From positions 1 through 36,840 of the IMG/VR virus record IMGVR_UViG_3300021956_000029: a DNA stretch of 36,840 bases, one strand, 5' to 3'. This DNA is from a virus. The position numbers were made by a program, and so were the translations under genes. Shown piece by piece: positions 29,585 through 36,840 of the stretch. The notes under the pieces were generated by a model that saw only the letters and a list, made by a program, of their open reading frames with translations, was not told the DNA's origin and did not search any database. Within the stretch, counting starts at the first letter, position 1. Each line of letters begins with the position of its first letter.

Positions 29585-29591
29585 CAATACG

Positions 29592-29634
29592 CTTGGGGCA
29601 CCCGCTTAACGGCGGCTCTGCCCCAAGTGTTCCT
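29592..29634 (+). terminator. Hairpin terminator after the decoration gene
   Basis: CTTGGGGCA (29592-29600) pairs with TGCCCCAAG (29619-29627), with an inner CCGC/GCGG stem. A short T-rich tail (TGTTCCTT) follows, so termination may be partial. Confidence 0.65.
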
Positions 29635-29651
29635 TATCCCCTTCCATTTTT

Positions 29652-30026
29652 ATGTCAGCACTCGCACCCACCACCCAGAACGGCATTGTCACGGATGTCC
29701 CGAAGGACTTCGTGCGCCAATGGTGGAAGCACATCGACGGCTCCCTCCCCGAGGAGAAGGTGAAGTGCGAGCTCAACCAGCAGATGCTTGCCCGCGTCAT
29801 GGCCGCGCAGGGCAGCACGCAAGTCGAGGGTCTGGGCCAGCAGGCGGCGCGTATCGACGCCCGCCTGTTCTTCCGTTTGCAGCAGCAGCATGGCAACGCC
29901 GTCCATGAGTGGCTGCCCGAGTATCTTAAGGACAACCCGCACCTGTGCAGCAAGGGCTACCGCCCCAAGGTTGATCCGCGTCGCAAGGGCCTCACCGGAG
30001 GCTGGTATCCGAAGAACGCCGCTTGA
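29652..30026 (+). CDS. Virion-region hypothetical protein, 124 aa
   Basis: MSALAPTTQNGIVTDVPKDF followed by a helical core and the C-terminal block KDNPHLCSKGYRPKVDPRRK, a pattern seen in uncharacterised proteins next to podovirus capsid genes. Its stop overlaps the next start (TTGA). Probably a minor head or neck protein. Confidence 0.65.
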   Translation: MSALAPTTQNGIVTDVPKDFVRQWWKHIDGSLPEEKVKCELNQQMLARVMAAQGSTQVEGLGQQAARIDARLFFRLQQQHGNAVHEWLPEYLKDNPHLCSKGYRPKVDPRRKGLTGGWYPKNAA

Positions 30027-31342
30027 GAACCATACCCTACAGCTCAGTTCTGGCCAACATAACAGGCCTGATTGGCATGCCCCTAAGCCGTCTGACGACG
30101 GAAACGGCGGCGGTCATCAACAACCTGTTCTACAGCAATGTGCGCCAGTTGTGGGGTGCGGGGAACTGGACGGACATCAGCCCTTACGGCGAGGCGCGGT
30201 TCGCGGGCAATCTGCTCACCTACCCCAACGACGTATCTAAAACAGCTTACTGGACGGCCACCAATGTGACCGTGACGGCTAACTCCATCGCAAATCCAGC
30301 GGATAACCGCCAGACTGCATCAAAGGTGTTGGAAACGTCCGCCACAGGCGCACATAAGGTTGTCCAGTCCAATTTGGCGGCATTTCCGACCACGCAGTAC
30401 CAGTTGTCCTTCTATGCCCGCCAGAATGGCCGTAATTGGCTCTATTTGGCGGCTAATGACGGCACGACGACGTACAGCGGGTTCTTCAACGTGTTCGGGG
30501 GCGTGACGGGGACCATTGCCAACTGCTCCAACTGGAACATCCAGCAGTGCCCGAACGGCTTCTTCCTCTGCACGCTGACGTTCACGACTGGCTCGTCTAC
30601 CACCTATCTGGACGTTACGGCGCAAATCAGCACGGATGGCAGCACGCTGTCCTATGCGGGTGACGCCACGAAGGGCCTGTATCTGTGGGGCGGATTGATG
30701 GTGCAGACCACCAACGTCAGCCCGCAGCAGTTTATTCTGCCGCCCGACCAGCTTGGCGAGACGGAGATCGACCAGCTTTTCACGGCGTGGGTGGACAATC
30801 CCGCCATGGTGACCTATCCGCGCCAGCAGGGCTTCGTGGTGACGGATCAGGGCTACCAGATGATTAGCTCGGCGGGCGGGTTCATGGGGACGAACGGCTA
30901 CGTCACCTACAACACCAATCCTGCCAACCCGATCTACATCTACTACCGAAAGGCTCCGTATACCTATCAGGGCGACGAGTACGATGCGACGGCGACCTAC
31001 GTTGCCGACCAGTACATCTACTACACCTGGACGACTGGGGCGCGGAAGAACACGTCGGACTACTACAAATGCACGGAGGCCACGACGGCTGGCCAGACGC
31101 CCGAGACGCATCCCAACAAGTGGGAGCTTCAGCCGATTCCTGAGCAGCTTTTCAACGCCCTTGTCTGGCAAACCTACGCCGATTGGCTGATTCAGGACGG
31201 TCAGGCGGACAAGGCGGCTCAGGCTTACGTCATCGCCGACCAGAAGAAGAACGAGGAGTGGGATCGCATTGAGCGTCAGTCCCCCAACTCGTGGAACATG
31301 CGCGTGTATACTCACACGACTTCAGAGAATCGTGCATGGTAA
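30023..31342 (+). CDS. Head-tail adaptor with inserted carbohydrate-binding-like domains
   Basis: 439 residues from a TTG start at 30023 that overlaps the upstream stop; MRTIPYSSVL is the usual opening of this adaptor family, so TTG is preferred over the ATG at codon 19. Residues 1-58 and 245-310 plus the C-terminus form the adaptor. Residues about 62-238 are an inserted beta-sandwich (NLLTYPNDVSKTAYW ... GLYLWGGLMVQTTNVSPQQF) like carbohydrate-binding modules in phage tails. A second small insert at about 320-370 (ATATYVADQYIYY ... YYKC ... KWE) resembles a chitin-binding-type module. Confidence 0.7.
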   Translation: MRTIPYSSVLANITGLIGMPLSRLTTETAAVINNLFYSNVRQLWGAGNWTDISPYGEARFAGNLLTYPNDVSKTAYWTATNVTVTANSIANPADNRQTASKVLETSATGAHKVVQSNLAAFPTTQYQLSFYARQNGRNWLYLAANDGTTTYSGFFNVFGGVTGTIANCSNWNIQQCPNGFFLCTLTFTTGSSTTYLDVTAQISTDGSTLSYAGDATKGLYLWGGLMVQTTNVSPQQFILPPDQLGETEIDQLFTAWVDNPAMVTYPRQQGFVVTDQGYQMISSAGGFMGTNGYVTYNTNPANPIYIYYRKAPYTYQGDEYDATATYVADQYIYYTWTTGARKNTSDYYKCTEATTAGQTPETHPNKWELQPIPEQLFNALVWQTYADWLIQDGQADKAAQAYVIADQKKNEEWDRIERQSPNSWNMRVYTHTTSENRAW

Positions 31343-31371
31343 CAACTTACGAATCTTAACCAGCCCACATC

Positions 31372-31689
31372 ATGTCGTTCAACTATTCCAACCTCTTTCC
31401 GTATCCGAACATCTATCGTGGTACGCCGGTAACCGACCAGCGTCTGACGGTGGCTGGCACCGTGGTGACGCTCTCGGCCTTTGCCGACACGACGAACATG
31501 ATTGTTCTGGACGTGCAGGACGCCGACGTGATGGTGACGTTTGACGGCTCCGACCCGTCGTCCACGAACGGCCACCGCCTGTACAGCGGCTCCCATTTCA
31601 CCTGGAGCCGTGCGACGGCCACCGCCGCCCGCTTCATCCGTCAGGGCTCCACCAGCGCGGCCATCCAGGCCAGCGAGTTCGTCCTCTAA
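31372..31689 (+). CDS. Small beta-rich virion protein, 105 aa
   Basis: MSFNYSNLFPYPNIYRGTPV begins an all-beta sequence with FDGSDPSSTNGHRLYSGSHF. Fits a small virion component near the neck. Phage genes of this size and composition are common between adaptor and fibre. No named family. Confidence 0.6.
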   Translation: MSFNYSNLFPYPNIYRGTPVTDQRLTVAGTVVTLSAFADTTNMIVLDVQDADVMVTFDGSDPSSTNGHRLYSGSHFTWSRATATAARFIRQGSTSAAIQASEFVL

Positions 31690-31694
31690 GAGCC

Positions 31695-31880
31695 ATGGGC
31701 CCCGGCCTCTTCGCCTCGTTTCTGGACATGCTTGGGGAGCGGATGTGCACCGCCCTCAATGATAATGTAATCTACGACAGCAACGCGCCCGTGGCCCCGA
31801 ACGGCTATCTGGTCACTTCTACTGGTGATCGGTTTATCACGTCCGGCAGCGACCTAATCGTTTACGTTCAAAAGGAATAA
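31695..31880 (+). CDS. Small virion-region protein, 61 aa
   Basis: MGPGLFASFLDMLGERMCTA then a beta-like C-terminal half (GYLVTSTGDRFITSGSDLIV). Sits in a gapless run of structural genes, six bases from its neighbours. Function is unknown. Confidence 0.6.
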   Translation: MGPGLFASFLDMLGERMCTALNDNVIYDSNAPVAPNGYLVTSTGDRFITSGSDLIVYVQKE

Positions 31881-31886
31881 CCTAAC

Positions 31887-33290
31887 ATGGCTGACATTCG
31901 CATCAATGCCCTGACCACCACGGCCACCAGCTCGGCCAGCGACGACTTTATTGCCATTGACGGCGCGGCCAACGGCACGCGGAAGCTGTCCATTTTTAAT
32001 CCAGCTATCGGCGGTACGCTTGATGTTACCGGCAACATCACCGGAACGGTTGCAACGATGACGCGAACCGGAGCCGATGGAACGCTGAATGTAGTTCGCA
32101 GCGGTGGATCAAGTGCAACCTTTGCCTCTGGAACTACCAATTCATACCTTGGTACTTCTACCAATCACCCGCTGGTGCTTTACACCAACGGAACGACCGC
32201 GCTAACGCTCAGCACAAGTCAGAACACCACCCTCGCGGGCAACCTCACCGTCAGCGGCACGGGGACGAGCAGCGTGGCGGGAAAGCTGGGCATCGGTGAC
32301 ACAAGTGGAGTAAGCAAACTGGCGGTGCTTGATACGCTTCCTTTCACGACGGTCATTGGTTCTTCATCTGGTCAATTCGGCTATCAGATCAAGGCCGGAG
32401 CATCTGATACGGCTGGAACTCTTGTTGGCGGCTTAACGTACGACAGCAGCACTGGAGAAGCACGGCTGATTGCGGCCCAGTCCTACGTTTTCCCAACCTT
32501 CTATTCAGGCGGTTCAGAGGCGGCGCGTTTTACAACTAGCCGCAACTTCCTCCTCGGCACGACCACGGACAGCGCCAACGGCAAGCTCCAGCTCGCTGCG
32601 GGCGCGGCAGACAAGACCAGCGGCATTGGGTTTGGGACGGATACGAGCCTTTTCCGTCAAGGCGCGGGACTGGTTCAGCTTGTCGGAGTTGGAACTGGCG
32701 GTTGGCCCACGCTGAAGATCAGCGATGATGCCAGCAGCAGTGCAAGTTTCCAGACCGGCGTTCTTGCTTTTGGCGATGGAAATAGCACGGCTCGCAATGT
32801 TGGCATCTGGCGAGGTGCAGCCAACAGCATTGTCACGGTTGGAAACGTGCTGAACCTTGGCGGCTACGCTGGCATCACGTTCACAACGGGCGCAGCCCAG
32901 ATTGGTTCGCAAACCACCGCCCTGACCCTCGACAGCAGCCAGAACGCGACGTTTGCGGGGAATTACGCCCGCATCAACAGCGCATCCGACGCCTATTTTG
33001 TTGCGAATGGAAATGCCGCTGGCAGCAGCGCGTCCTATCAGTTTTGGAAAGCGGGTTCGCAGAAATGGAACCTGACTTCTGCCGCCACCACAAATGACCT
33101 TTCATTCTACAACAACGGCGGCATCAACGCCAACGCACTGACGCTGGAATACAGCACCGGAAACGCGACGTTTGCGGGAAAAATTGCAATCAATAACACG
33201 GTGACCTCTGCCGTCAGCGTTGCCTCAACTCACAAGGTCACAATCTCCATTGGTGGTGTCACCTACTACCTGCTTGCCTCCAACGTATAA
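31887..33290 (+). CDS. Tail fibre-like repeat protein
   Basis: 467 residues, Gly/Ser/Thr/Ala/Asn-rich. A repeated unit ALTL..SQN.T.AGN occurs at residues 105-119, 345-359 and 417-431 (ALTLEYSTGNATFAG), with related strands between. The N-terminus (MADIRINALTTTATSSASDD) resembles attachment segments of phage fibres, and the C-terminal 30 residues are more hydrophobic (HKVTISIGGVTYYLLASNV). A trimeric fibre that may bind the host surface is likely. No intramolecular chaperone or peptidase motif is seen. Confidence 0.7.
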   Translation: MADIRINALTTTATSSASDDFIAIDGAANGTRKLSIFNPAIGGTLDVTGNITGTVATMTRTGADGTLNVVRSGGSSATFASGTTNSYLGTSTNHPLVLYTNGTTALTLSTSQNTTLAGNLTVSGTGTSSVAGKLGIGDTSGVSKLAVLDTLPFTTVIGSSSGQFGYQIKAGASDTAGTLVGGLTYDSSTGEARLIAAQSYVFPTFYSGGSEAARFTTSRNFLLGTTTDSANGKLQLAAGAADKTSGIGFGTDTSLFRQGAGLVQLVGVGTGGWPTLKISDDASSSASFQTGVLAFGDGNSTARNVGIWRGAANSIVTVGNVLNLGGYAGITFTTGAAQIGSQTTALTLDSSQNATFAGNYARINSASDAYFVANGNAAGSSASYQFWKAGSQKWNLTSAATTNDLSFYNNGGINANALTLEYSTGNATFAGKIAINNTVTSAVSVASTHKVTISIGGVTYYLLASNV

Positions 33291-33294
33291 TCTC

Positions 33295-33621
33295 ATGCTC
33301 ACCACTCCGATCATCCCAGTCGCCGTCTGGCCCGGCGAGGCCAACACGCTCGCGATCCGCTCGACGGCCTTTGGCCCGCCGCCGTCGTATTACTACCAGC
33401 TTCAGCGGGTGACCTTCACTCCGGGCAAGCCCGGGAAAACGGATCTCATCACCGGCGAGGTCATCGTGCCGGAGATCCCGGACGAGACCACGGTGGTCGT
33501 CCTCAAGGACGGCAATGTCAACATGACGCAAGAGCAATGGGCCGCTTGGCCCGCCGATGCGGATGATGACAAGGTGCAGCTTGACGCCATTTCGGCCAAT
33601 CTGGGCCTGACCCGCGCCTAA
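33295..33621 (+). CDS. Hypothetical virion-region protein, 108 aa
   Basis: I take the ATG at 33295, just after the fibre gene. MLTTPIIPVAVWPGEANTLA is followed by beta strands around YYYQLQRVTF and a helical acidic C-terminus (QEQWAAWPADADDD). Its stop overlaps the next start (TAATG). Possibly a fibre chaperone or minor tail protein, by position only. Confidence 0.6.
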   Translation: MLTTPIIPVAVWPGEANTLAIRSTAFGPPPSYYYQLQRVTFTPGKPGKTDLITGEVIVPEIPDETTVVVLKDGNVNMTQEQWAAWPADADDDKVQLDAISANLGLTRA

Positions 33622-34073
33622 TGCGCCTTGTCGGCCTAGTCGTTGGCCTGCTCATAGCCGCTCTTCTGCTGCTTGCTTTCTGGCAGCACAGGGCGATGGC
33701 CAGCGGCTTGCCGCCCCGCATTGTCTGCCTGTCGCCGGTGGACGCCCACATGCAGGCCGGTCCCACGGCCTATGAGGTGGTCGGGACGGGCAGCATGGCC
33801 CCCTACATTCCGAAGGCCCCGTCAGGGGCTGATCCGCTCAAGACCGTTGTAGCCCTCGCAAAGCCTGTTTCCTTGCCTTTTAAGGCCATTCGGAAGGGCG
33901 ACCTAGTAGTCTACCGCCCCAAGTGGGCAAATGGGCTAGTTATCCATCAGGCGGCTCAGGAAACGGCTTCGGGCTGGATAATGTCGGGCCTAGGCAACAA
34001 ACAGAGCGAATCTTTCGAGCCGATCACCGAGAAAGAGTTTGTCGCGCTGATCGGGGCTGTCTACGTCTGGTGA
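33621..34073 (+). CDS. Signal peptidase-like (S26, SipW/Sec11 type) membrane protein
   Basis: 150 residues. A membrane segment at 4-22 is followed by a short linker, then GTGSMAPYIP (55-64), the serine-nucleophile box (Ser58). The later blocks are RKGDLVVYRP (91-100), LVIHQA (His109 in the position of the catalytic His of the archaeal/ER type), and GLGNKQSE before ALIGAVY. No catalytic Lys of the bacterial type is evident, and the usual Asp after the last box is not obvious. It sits among virion genes; a virion or host envelope protein may be its target. A copy of the 16-bp repeat lies inside it. Confidence 0.6.
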   Translation: MRLVGLVVGLLIAALLLLAFWQHRAMASGLPPRIVCLSPVDAHMQAGPTAYEVVGTGSMAPYIPKAPSGADPLKTVVALAKPVSLPFKAIRKGDLVVYRPKWANGLVIHQAAQETASGWIMSGLGNKQSESFEPITEKEFVALIGAVYVW

Positions 34074-34076
34074 GCC

Positions 34077-34238
34077 ATGAGCAATACATCCCTGACCACC
34101 AAACAAGCGTTGGAAGTGCTGGCCCAGGCTGCTGCCGAGTTCAAGGGCAGCCGCCGCGACCATGAGCTGATCGAGCAGGCTGTGCGGACGTTGCAGCCCC
34201 TCGTTGAGCCCAAGGAGGAGCCAAAAGAGGCTGTCTGA
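34077..34238 (+). CDS. Small helical protein, 53 aa
   Basis: ATG at 34077 three bases after the previous stop. MSNTSLTTKQALEVLAQAAA forms a helix continued by a charged segment (AEFKGSRRDHELIEQAV) and an acidic end. A terminator follows directly. Function is unknown. Confidence 0.6.
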   Translation: MSNTSLTTKQALEVLAQAAAEFKGSRRDHELIEQAVRTLQPLVEPKEEPKEAV

Positions 34239-34244
34239 CGCAAT

Positions 34245-34278
34245 GCGGGCTTCTTAAACGGGAGCCCGCTTCTTCTTT
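34245..34278 (+). terminator. Rho-independent terminator
   Basis: GCGGGCT (34245-34251) pairs with AGCCCGC (34263-34269), then TTCTTCTTT. It lies six bases upstream of the tail hub gene, which therefore probably relies on read-through or its own promoter. Confidence 0.75.
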
Positions 34279-34284
34279 ACAACA

Positions 34285-36831
34285 ATGGAGCGTTATCGCG
34301 CATACGGACAGGAGGACGACCAGCCGCTGGTGGTTGGGGACGAGCATTTCCTTGGGGTGGACGAGTACAACAACCCCGAGAACGTGCAGCCCGCCTATGT
34401 CCAGAAGGCGGTGAATTGCTCCTTCAGCACGATGAACGCCGAGACGCGGGGCGGGTTCGTGTGCTTGCCCGAGCTTGGGGCTACGCCTTTCGGCCACAAA
34501 TGGACGTACAGCGCGATTGATGCCTCCTCGGCTGACTTTTACGACGTAAGCTATGGACAGGGCTTGTTTGTGGCGGTGGGCACTGGCGGAGCCATTTACA
34601 GCAGTTCAGATGCGGTGACGTGGACTGTCCGCACTCCGCCCAATACGCCCAACTACACGGACATCGCCTTTGCCAACGGAGTGTTTGTCGTGGTTGGAGC
34701 TACCACCGCAAGCGGCAACCCGCCCATTGCGCGTTCAACGGACGGCATCAACTGGAGCACGCCCACCACCTCTCCGGCCTCCACCATGACCGGCGTGTCC
34801 TATGGCAATGGCGTCTGGGTGGCTGTCGGCAACCAGCGTTCATATGTCAGCATGGACAACGGCGTAAACTGGACCACCAGCTCCGTCATCAGCAATCTTC
34901 AGTTCGCGCAGGGTTTGAGTTTCGGCAACGGCGTGTTCACCGCCGTCACGGCCCTTGGCACCATTGTCTATTCCTACGACGGCCTCACCTGGACGGTCAG
35001 CAACATCCTCTATTCGTCCAGCGCGTTCATTGACGTGGCCTTTGGCAACCAGACCTTCGTGACGCTGGCTGGCGATGGCACAGTTTACACGTCCAGCGAC
35101 GGCATTAGCTGGACCAAGCGACGGAACGGTGACAGCCGTACTTGGAAAACAATCACGTTTGGCAACGGCATGTTTGTCGCCGCATCATCCTCATCCCCGC
35201 AGGTGACGATGTACAGCATTGATGCCACCAACTGGATTGTCTTGAGTGGAGCACCGGCCTATTCGTGGCAAGGCAGCACATTTGCCATTGGTCAGTTTGT
35301 TGTGGTTGGCTTGGGCGGCAGTTCAATGGCAAGCAGCTCCATTGCTCCATCCGTTTTTGCCACGTCGATCTTCAGCGACCCCGCTCAGGCCAACCAGACG
35401 TGGATAATGGTGCTTGGGGCCTATAGCGTGGGTTTTTACTCGTTTGGGCAAAACAGCCGCACGGTGAGCCTTGGCGGCTACATGGTGAACGCGCAGTCCA
35501 CCATCGTGCAGGCCAACAACTACGTCTACATCTTCCGAGGCGACAACGCTGTTCCGCTGTATTGGAATGGAGATTGGAACACGTCGTTCACGGCTGTTCC
35601 CAACACGACGCTGCCGGCGACGTACAACAGCATTCCGAACTCCAACCAAGCCACTTACTACCAGAACCGCTTGTGGATTCGTAGCGGCAAGGACAGTATC
35701 GCGGCCTCGGACGTGCTGGCGTTCACCGATTACGACCCGCTGGCCAATGAGTTCAACCTAAACACGGGCAACAGCGATTATGTCGTCGCCACGTTTCCGT
35801 TCGGCCTGACCTCGCTGGTTTGCTTCAAAAACAAGTCCATCCAGCTTTTGCAACAGGTGGATGGGGCGTTGACGGATGTCATTGTCACGGAAATCACCCG
35901 CCAGGTGGGCCTTGTGGGCATCAATGCCGTAACCAGCGTTGGGCCCGATCTGGCCTATGTCAGCTACGGCAACATCAACCTGCTAACGCTCACCTCGACG
36001 AACAACGCCATGCAGCACAAGACGCTGCCGTTGTCGTCCCGCATTCGGCGCATAATGAACCGCGTCAATTGGCAAGTGGGCTACAAGATCAGTCTGGGCT
36101 ACTGGAACAACAAGCTTTACGTCAGCCTACCGCTGGACAACAGCCTCTTCTGCAACGCCGTCGTGGTGTACAACTTCATCACGGAGAGCTGGTACGGCGA
36201 GTGGAATTTCAGCCCGGACATGAACATGTGCATTCAGGGCTGGCAGGTAAACGATTACCTTGGGCTCCAGCGCCTGCACGCCATCACCGAGGACGGGCGA
36301 ATCTTCGTGACGGACGAGGGTCAGAACGACATCAGCGGCACGACGGTCAGCGAAATCAGCCTAGAGCTGCTGACTCGGGCCTACAGCACAGCCAAGGTGG
36401 ACAACGAGCGTCGTGGCATGTCCGTGAACCACTTCCAGCGGCGCATGTTTGCCGACCTGTCCACGAACAGGCCCGAGTTCTCGGTGAGCAGCTATACGGA
36501 TGGGGCCAATGAGGAAAGCGTGCTGCTGACCGACCAGACGTACACGCGAAGCCAGAGTTGGCTGTTCAATGACGCTTCCTACGATCTGACGAACGCCAAC
36601 AACGACTACAATCGCCCCTATCGCCGCGATTACAGCACGGGACCGGCCAGCGTTCAGTCTGGGACGGGCTTTCAGCCGGAAATGACGCAGGATATCCGCA
36701 TCCCGATGATTACGCAGCGTCAGGGTCGTCTTAGCTGGCTCCAACTCACCAACACGCAGGGCTACCTGATGCTCAAGTCCATCGGCTTTGAGGACAGGGC
36801 TGGCCAGCGCGGCTCCACCATCCAAGCCTAA
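34285..36831 (+). CDS. Tail hub/nozzle-type protein with inserted beta-propeller
   Basis: 848 residues. The N-terminal 75 residues and the C-terminal part from about 350 resemble tail stabilisation (P22 gp10-like) proteins: NCSFSTMNAETRGGFVCLP, then YQNRLWIRSGKD and PFGLTSLVCFKNKSIQLLQQ. Between them, residues about 85-345 contain seven repeats of about 40 residues, each with a hydrophobic FGNGVFVAV-like strand and six with an Asp-box-like turn (SSDAVTW, STDGINW, SMDNGVNW, SYDGLTW, SSDGISW, SIDATNW). That is a seven-bladed propeller of the BNR type. It may bind a surface glycan. It is the last complete gene before the window end. Confidence 0.75.
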   Translation: MERYRAYGQEDDQPLVVGDEHFLGVDEYNNPENVQPAYVQKAVNCSFSTMNAETRGGFVCLPELGATPFGHKWTYSAIDASSADFYDVSYGQGLFVAVGTGGAIYSSSDAVTWTVRTPPNTPNYTDIAFANGVFVVVGATTASGNPPIARSTDGINWSTPTTSPASTMTGVSYGNGVWVAVGNQRSYVSMDNGVNWTTSSVISNLQFAQGLSFGNGVFTAVTALGTIVYSYDGLTWTVSNILYSSSAFIDVAFGNQTFVTLAGDGTVYTSSDGISWTKRRNGDSRTWKTITFGNGMFVAASSSSPQVTMYSIDATNWIVLSGAPAYSWQGSTFAIGQFVVVGLGGSSMASSSIAPSVFATSIFSDPAQANQTWIMVLGAYSVGFYSFGQNSRTVSLGGYMVNAQSTIVQANNYVYIFRGDNAVPLYWNGDWNTSFTAVPNTTLPATYNSIPNSNQATYYQNRLWIRSGKDSIAASDVLAFTDYDPLANEFNLNTGNSDYVVATFPFGLTSLVCFKNKSIQLLQQVDGALTDVIVTEITRQVGLVGINAVTSVGPDLAYVSYGNINLLTLTSTNNAMQHKTLPLSSRIRRIMNRVNWQVGYKISLGYWNNKLYVSLPLDNSLFCNAVVVYNFITESWYGEWNFSPDMNMCIQGWQVNDYLGLQRLHAITEDGRIFVTDEGQNDISGTTVSEISLELLTRAYSTAKVDNERRGMSVNHFQRRMFADLSTNRPEFSVSSYTDGANEESVLLTDQTYTRSQSWLFNDASYDLTNANNDYNRPYRRDYSTGPASVQSGTGFQPEMTQDIRIPMITQRQGRLSWLQLTNTQGYLMLKSIGFEDRAGQRGSTIQA

Positions 36832-36836
36832 CCATC

Positions 36837-36840
36837 ATGG
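36837..36840 (+). CDS. Start codon of the gene that continues at base 1
   Basis: TAA at 36829-36831 is followed after five bases by ATG plus one G at the window edge. Joined to base 1 this reads ATG GGC GGA GGA, in the frame that stays open to 908. It supports circular continuity of the molecule. Confidence 0.65.

Noticed and set aside
1-36840. CRISPR arrays, insertion sequences and rRNA genes
   Set aside because: No regularly spaced repeats, transposase motifs or rRNA-like sequence were seen. The only repeats are those listed.

Overview
The window reads as the complete genome of a small tailed bacteriophage (36.8 kb, by eye a little over 50% GC), not a piece of host chromosome. There are no housekeeping genes. 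Head, packaging and tail genes fill the right half, and compact overlapping operons of small early genes fill the left half. A terminase, portal, scaffold, capsid, head-tail adaptor and large tail hub are present. There is no recognisable tape measure, sheath or tube, and two large proteins downstream of the tail hub look like ejection proteins. This points to a short-tailed (podovirus-like) virion. The last four bases (an ATG plus one G at 36837) join in frame to the open reading frame at base 1, so the molecule is probably circularly complete. I saw no gene that names the host. Most start codons lack a Shine-Dalgarno sequence, which would fit a host that initiates translation without one.

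Layout. Bases 36837 and 1-5360 (+): ejection-like proteins, small virion proteins and a lysis cassette of two membrane proteins. Bases 5475-12211 (-): the early/replication operon, with a winged-helix protein, metallophosphoesterase, HNH nuclease, a stand-alone DnaA domain IV protein, a replication-protein-like gene, a RecE-type exonuclease, an SSB-like protein and many tiny genes joined by ATGA overlaps. Bases 12212-12791: a non-coding, hairpin-rich stretch with a terminator. Bases 12792-14939 (+): a small accessory set (C1q-like jelly roll, Dps-like protein, a possible small terminase) ending in a tRNA-Gln(CTG). Bases 15016-16763 (-): a Cro/C1-type regulator and a cytosine-C5 methyltransferase. 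Bases 17084-18347 (-): small genes with a hammerhead ribozyme directly after one stop codon. Bases 18534-20766: one + gene of unknown role, then on the - strand two small genes and a glycosyltransferase. Bases 20904-36831 (+): terminase large subunit, portal, scaffold, major capsid, adaptor, fibre, a signal-peptidase-like protein and the tail hub.

How it works together. The phage carries no DNA polymerase, helicase or primase that I recognise. It probably recruits the host replisome through its DnaA-like and replication-protein-like genes, and uses RecE plus SSB for recombination. No integrase was seen. The single regulator gene therefore does not establish temperate growth.

The most unusual content is selfish or RNA-based: (i) an intein in the Walker A motif of the terminase, whose middle is covered by an HNH endonuclease gene on the opposite strand; (ii) a second HNH gene inserted at the 3' end of the portal gene that has duplicated the portal's C-terminal tail; (iii) a complete type II hammerhead ribozyme. 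The adaptor carries an inserted carbohydrate-binding-like domain and the tail hub an inserted beta-propeller.
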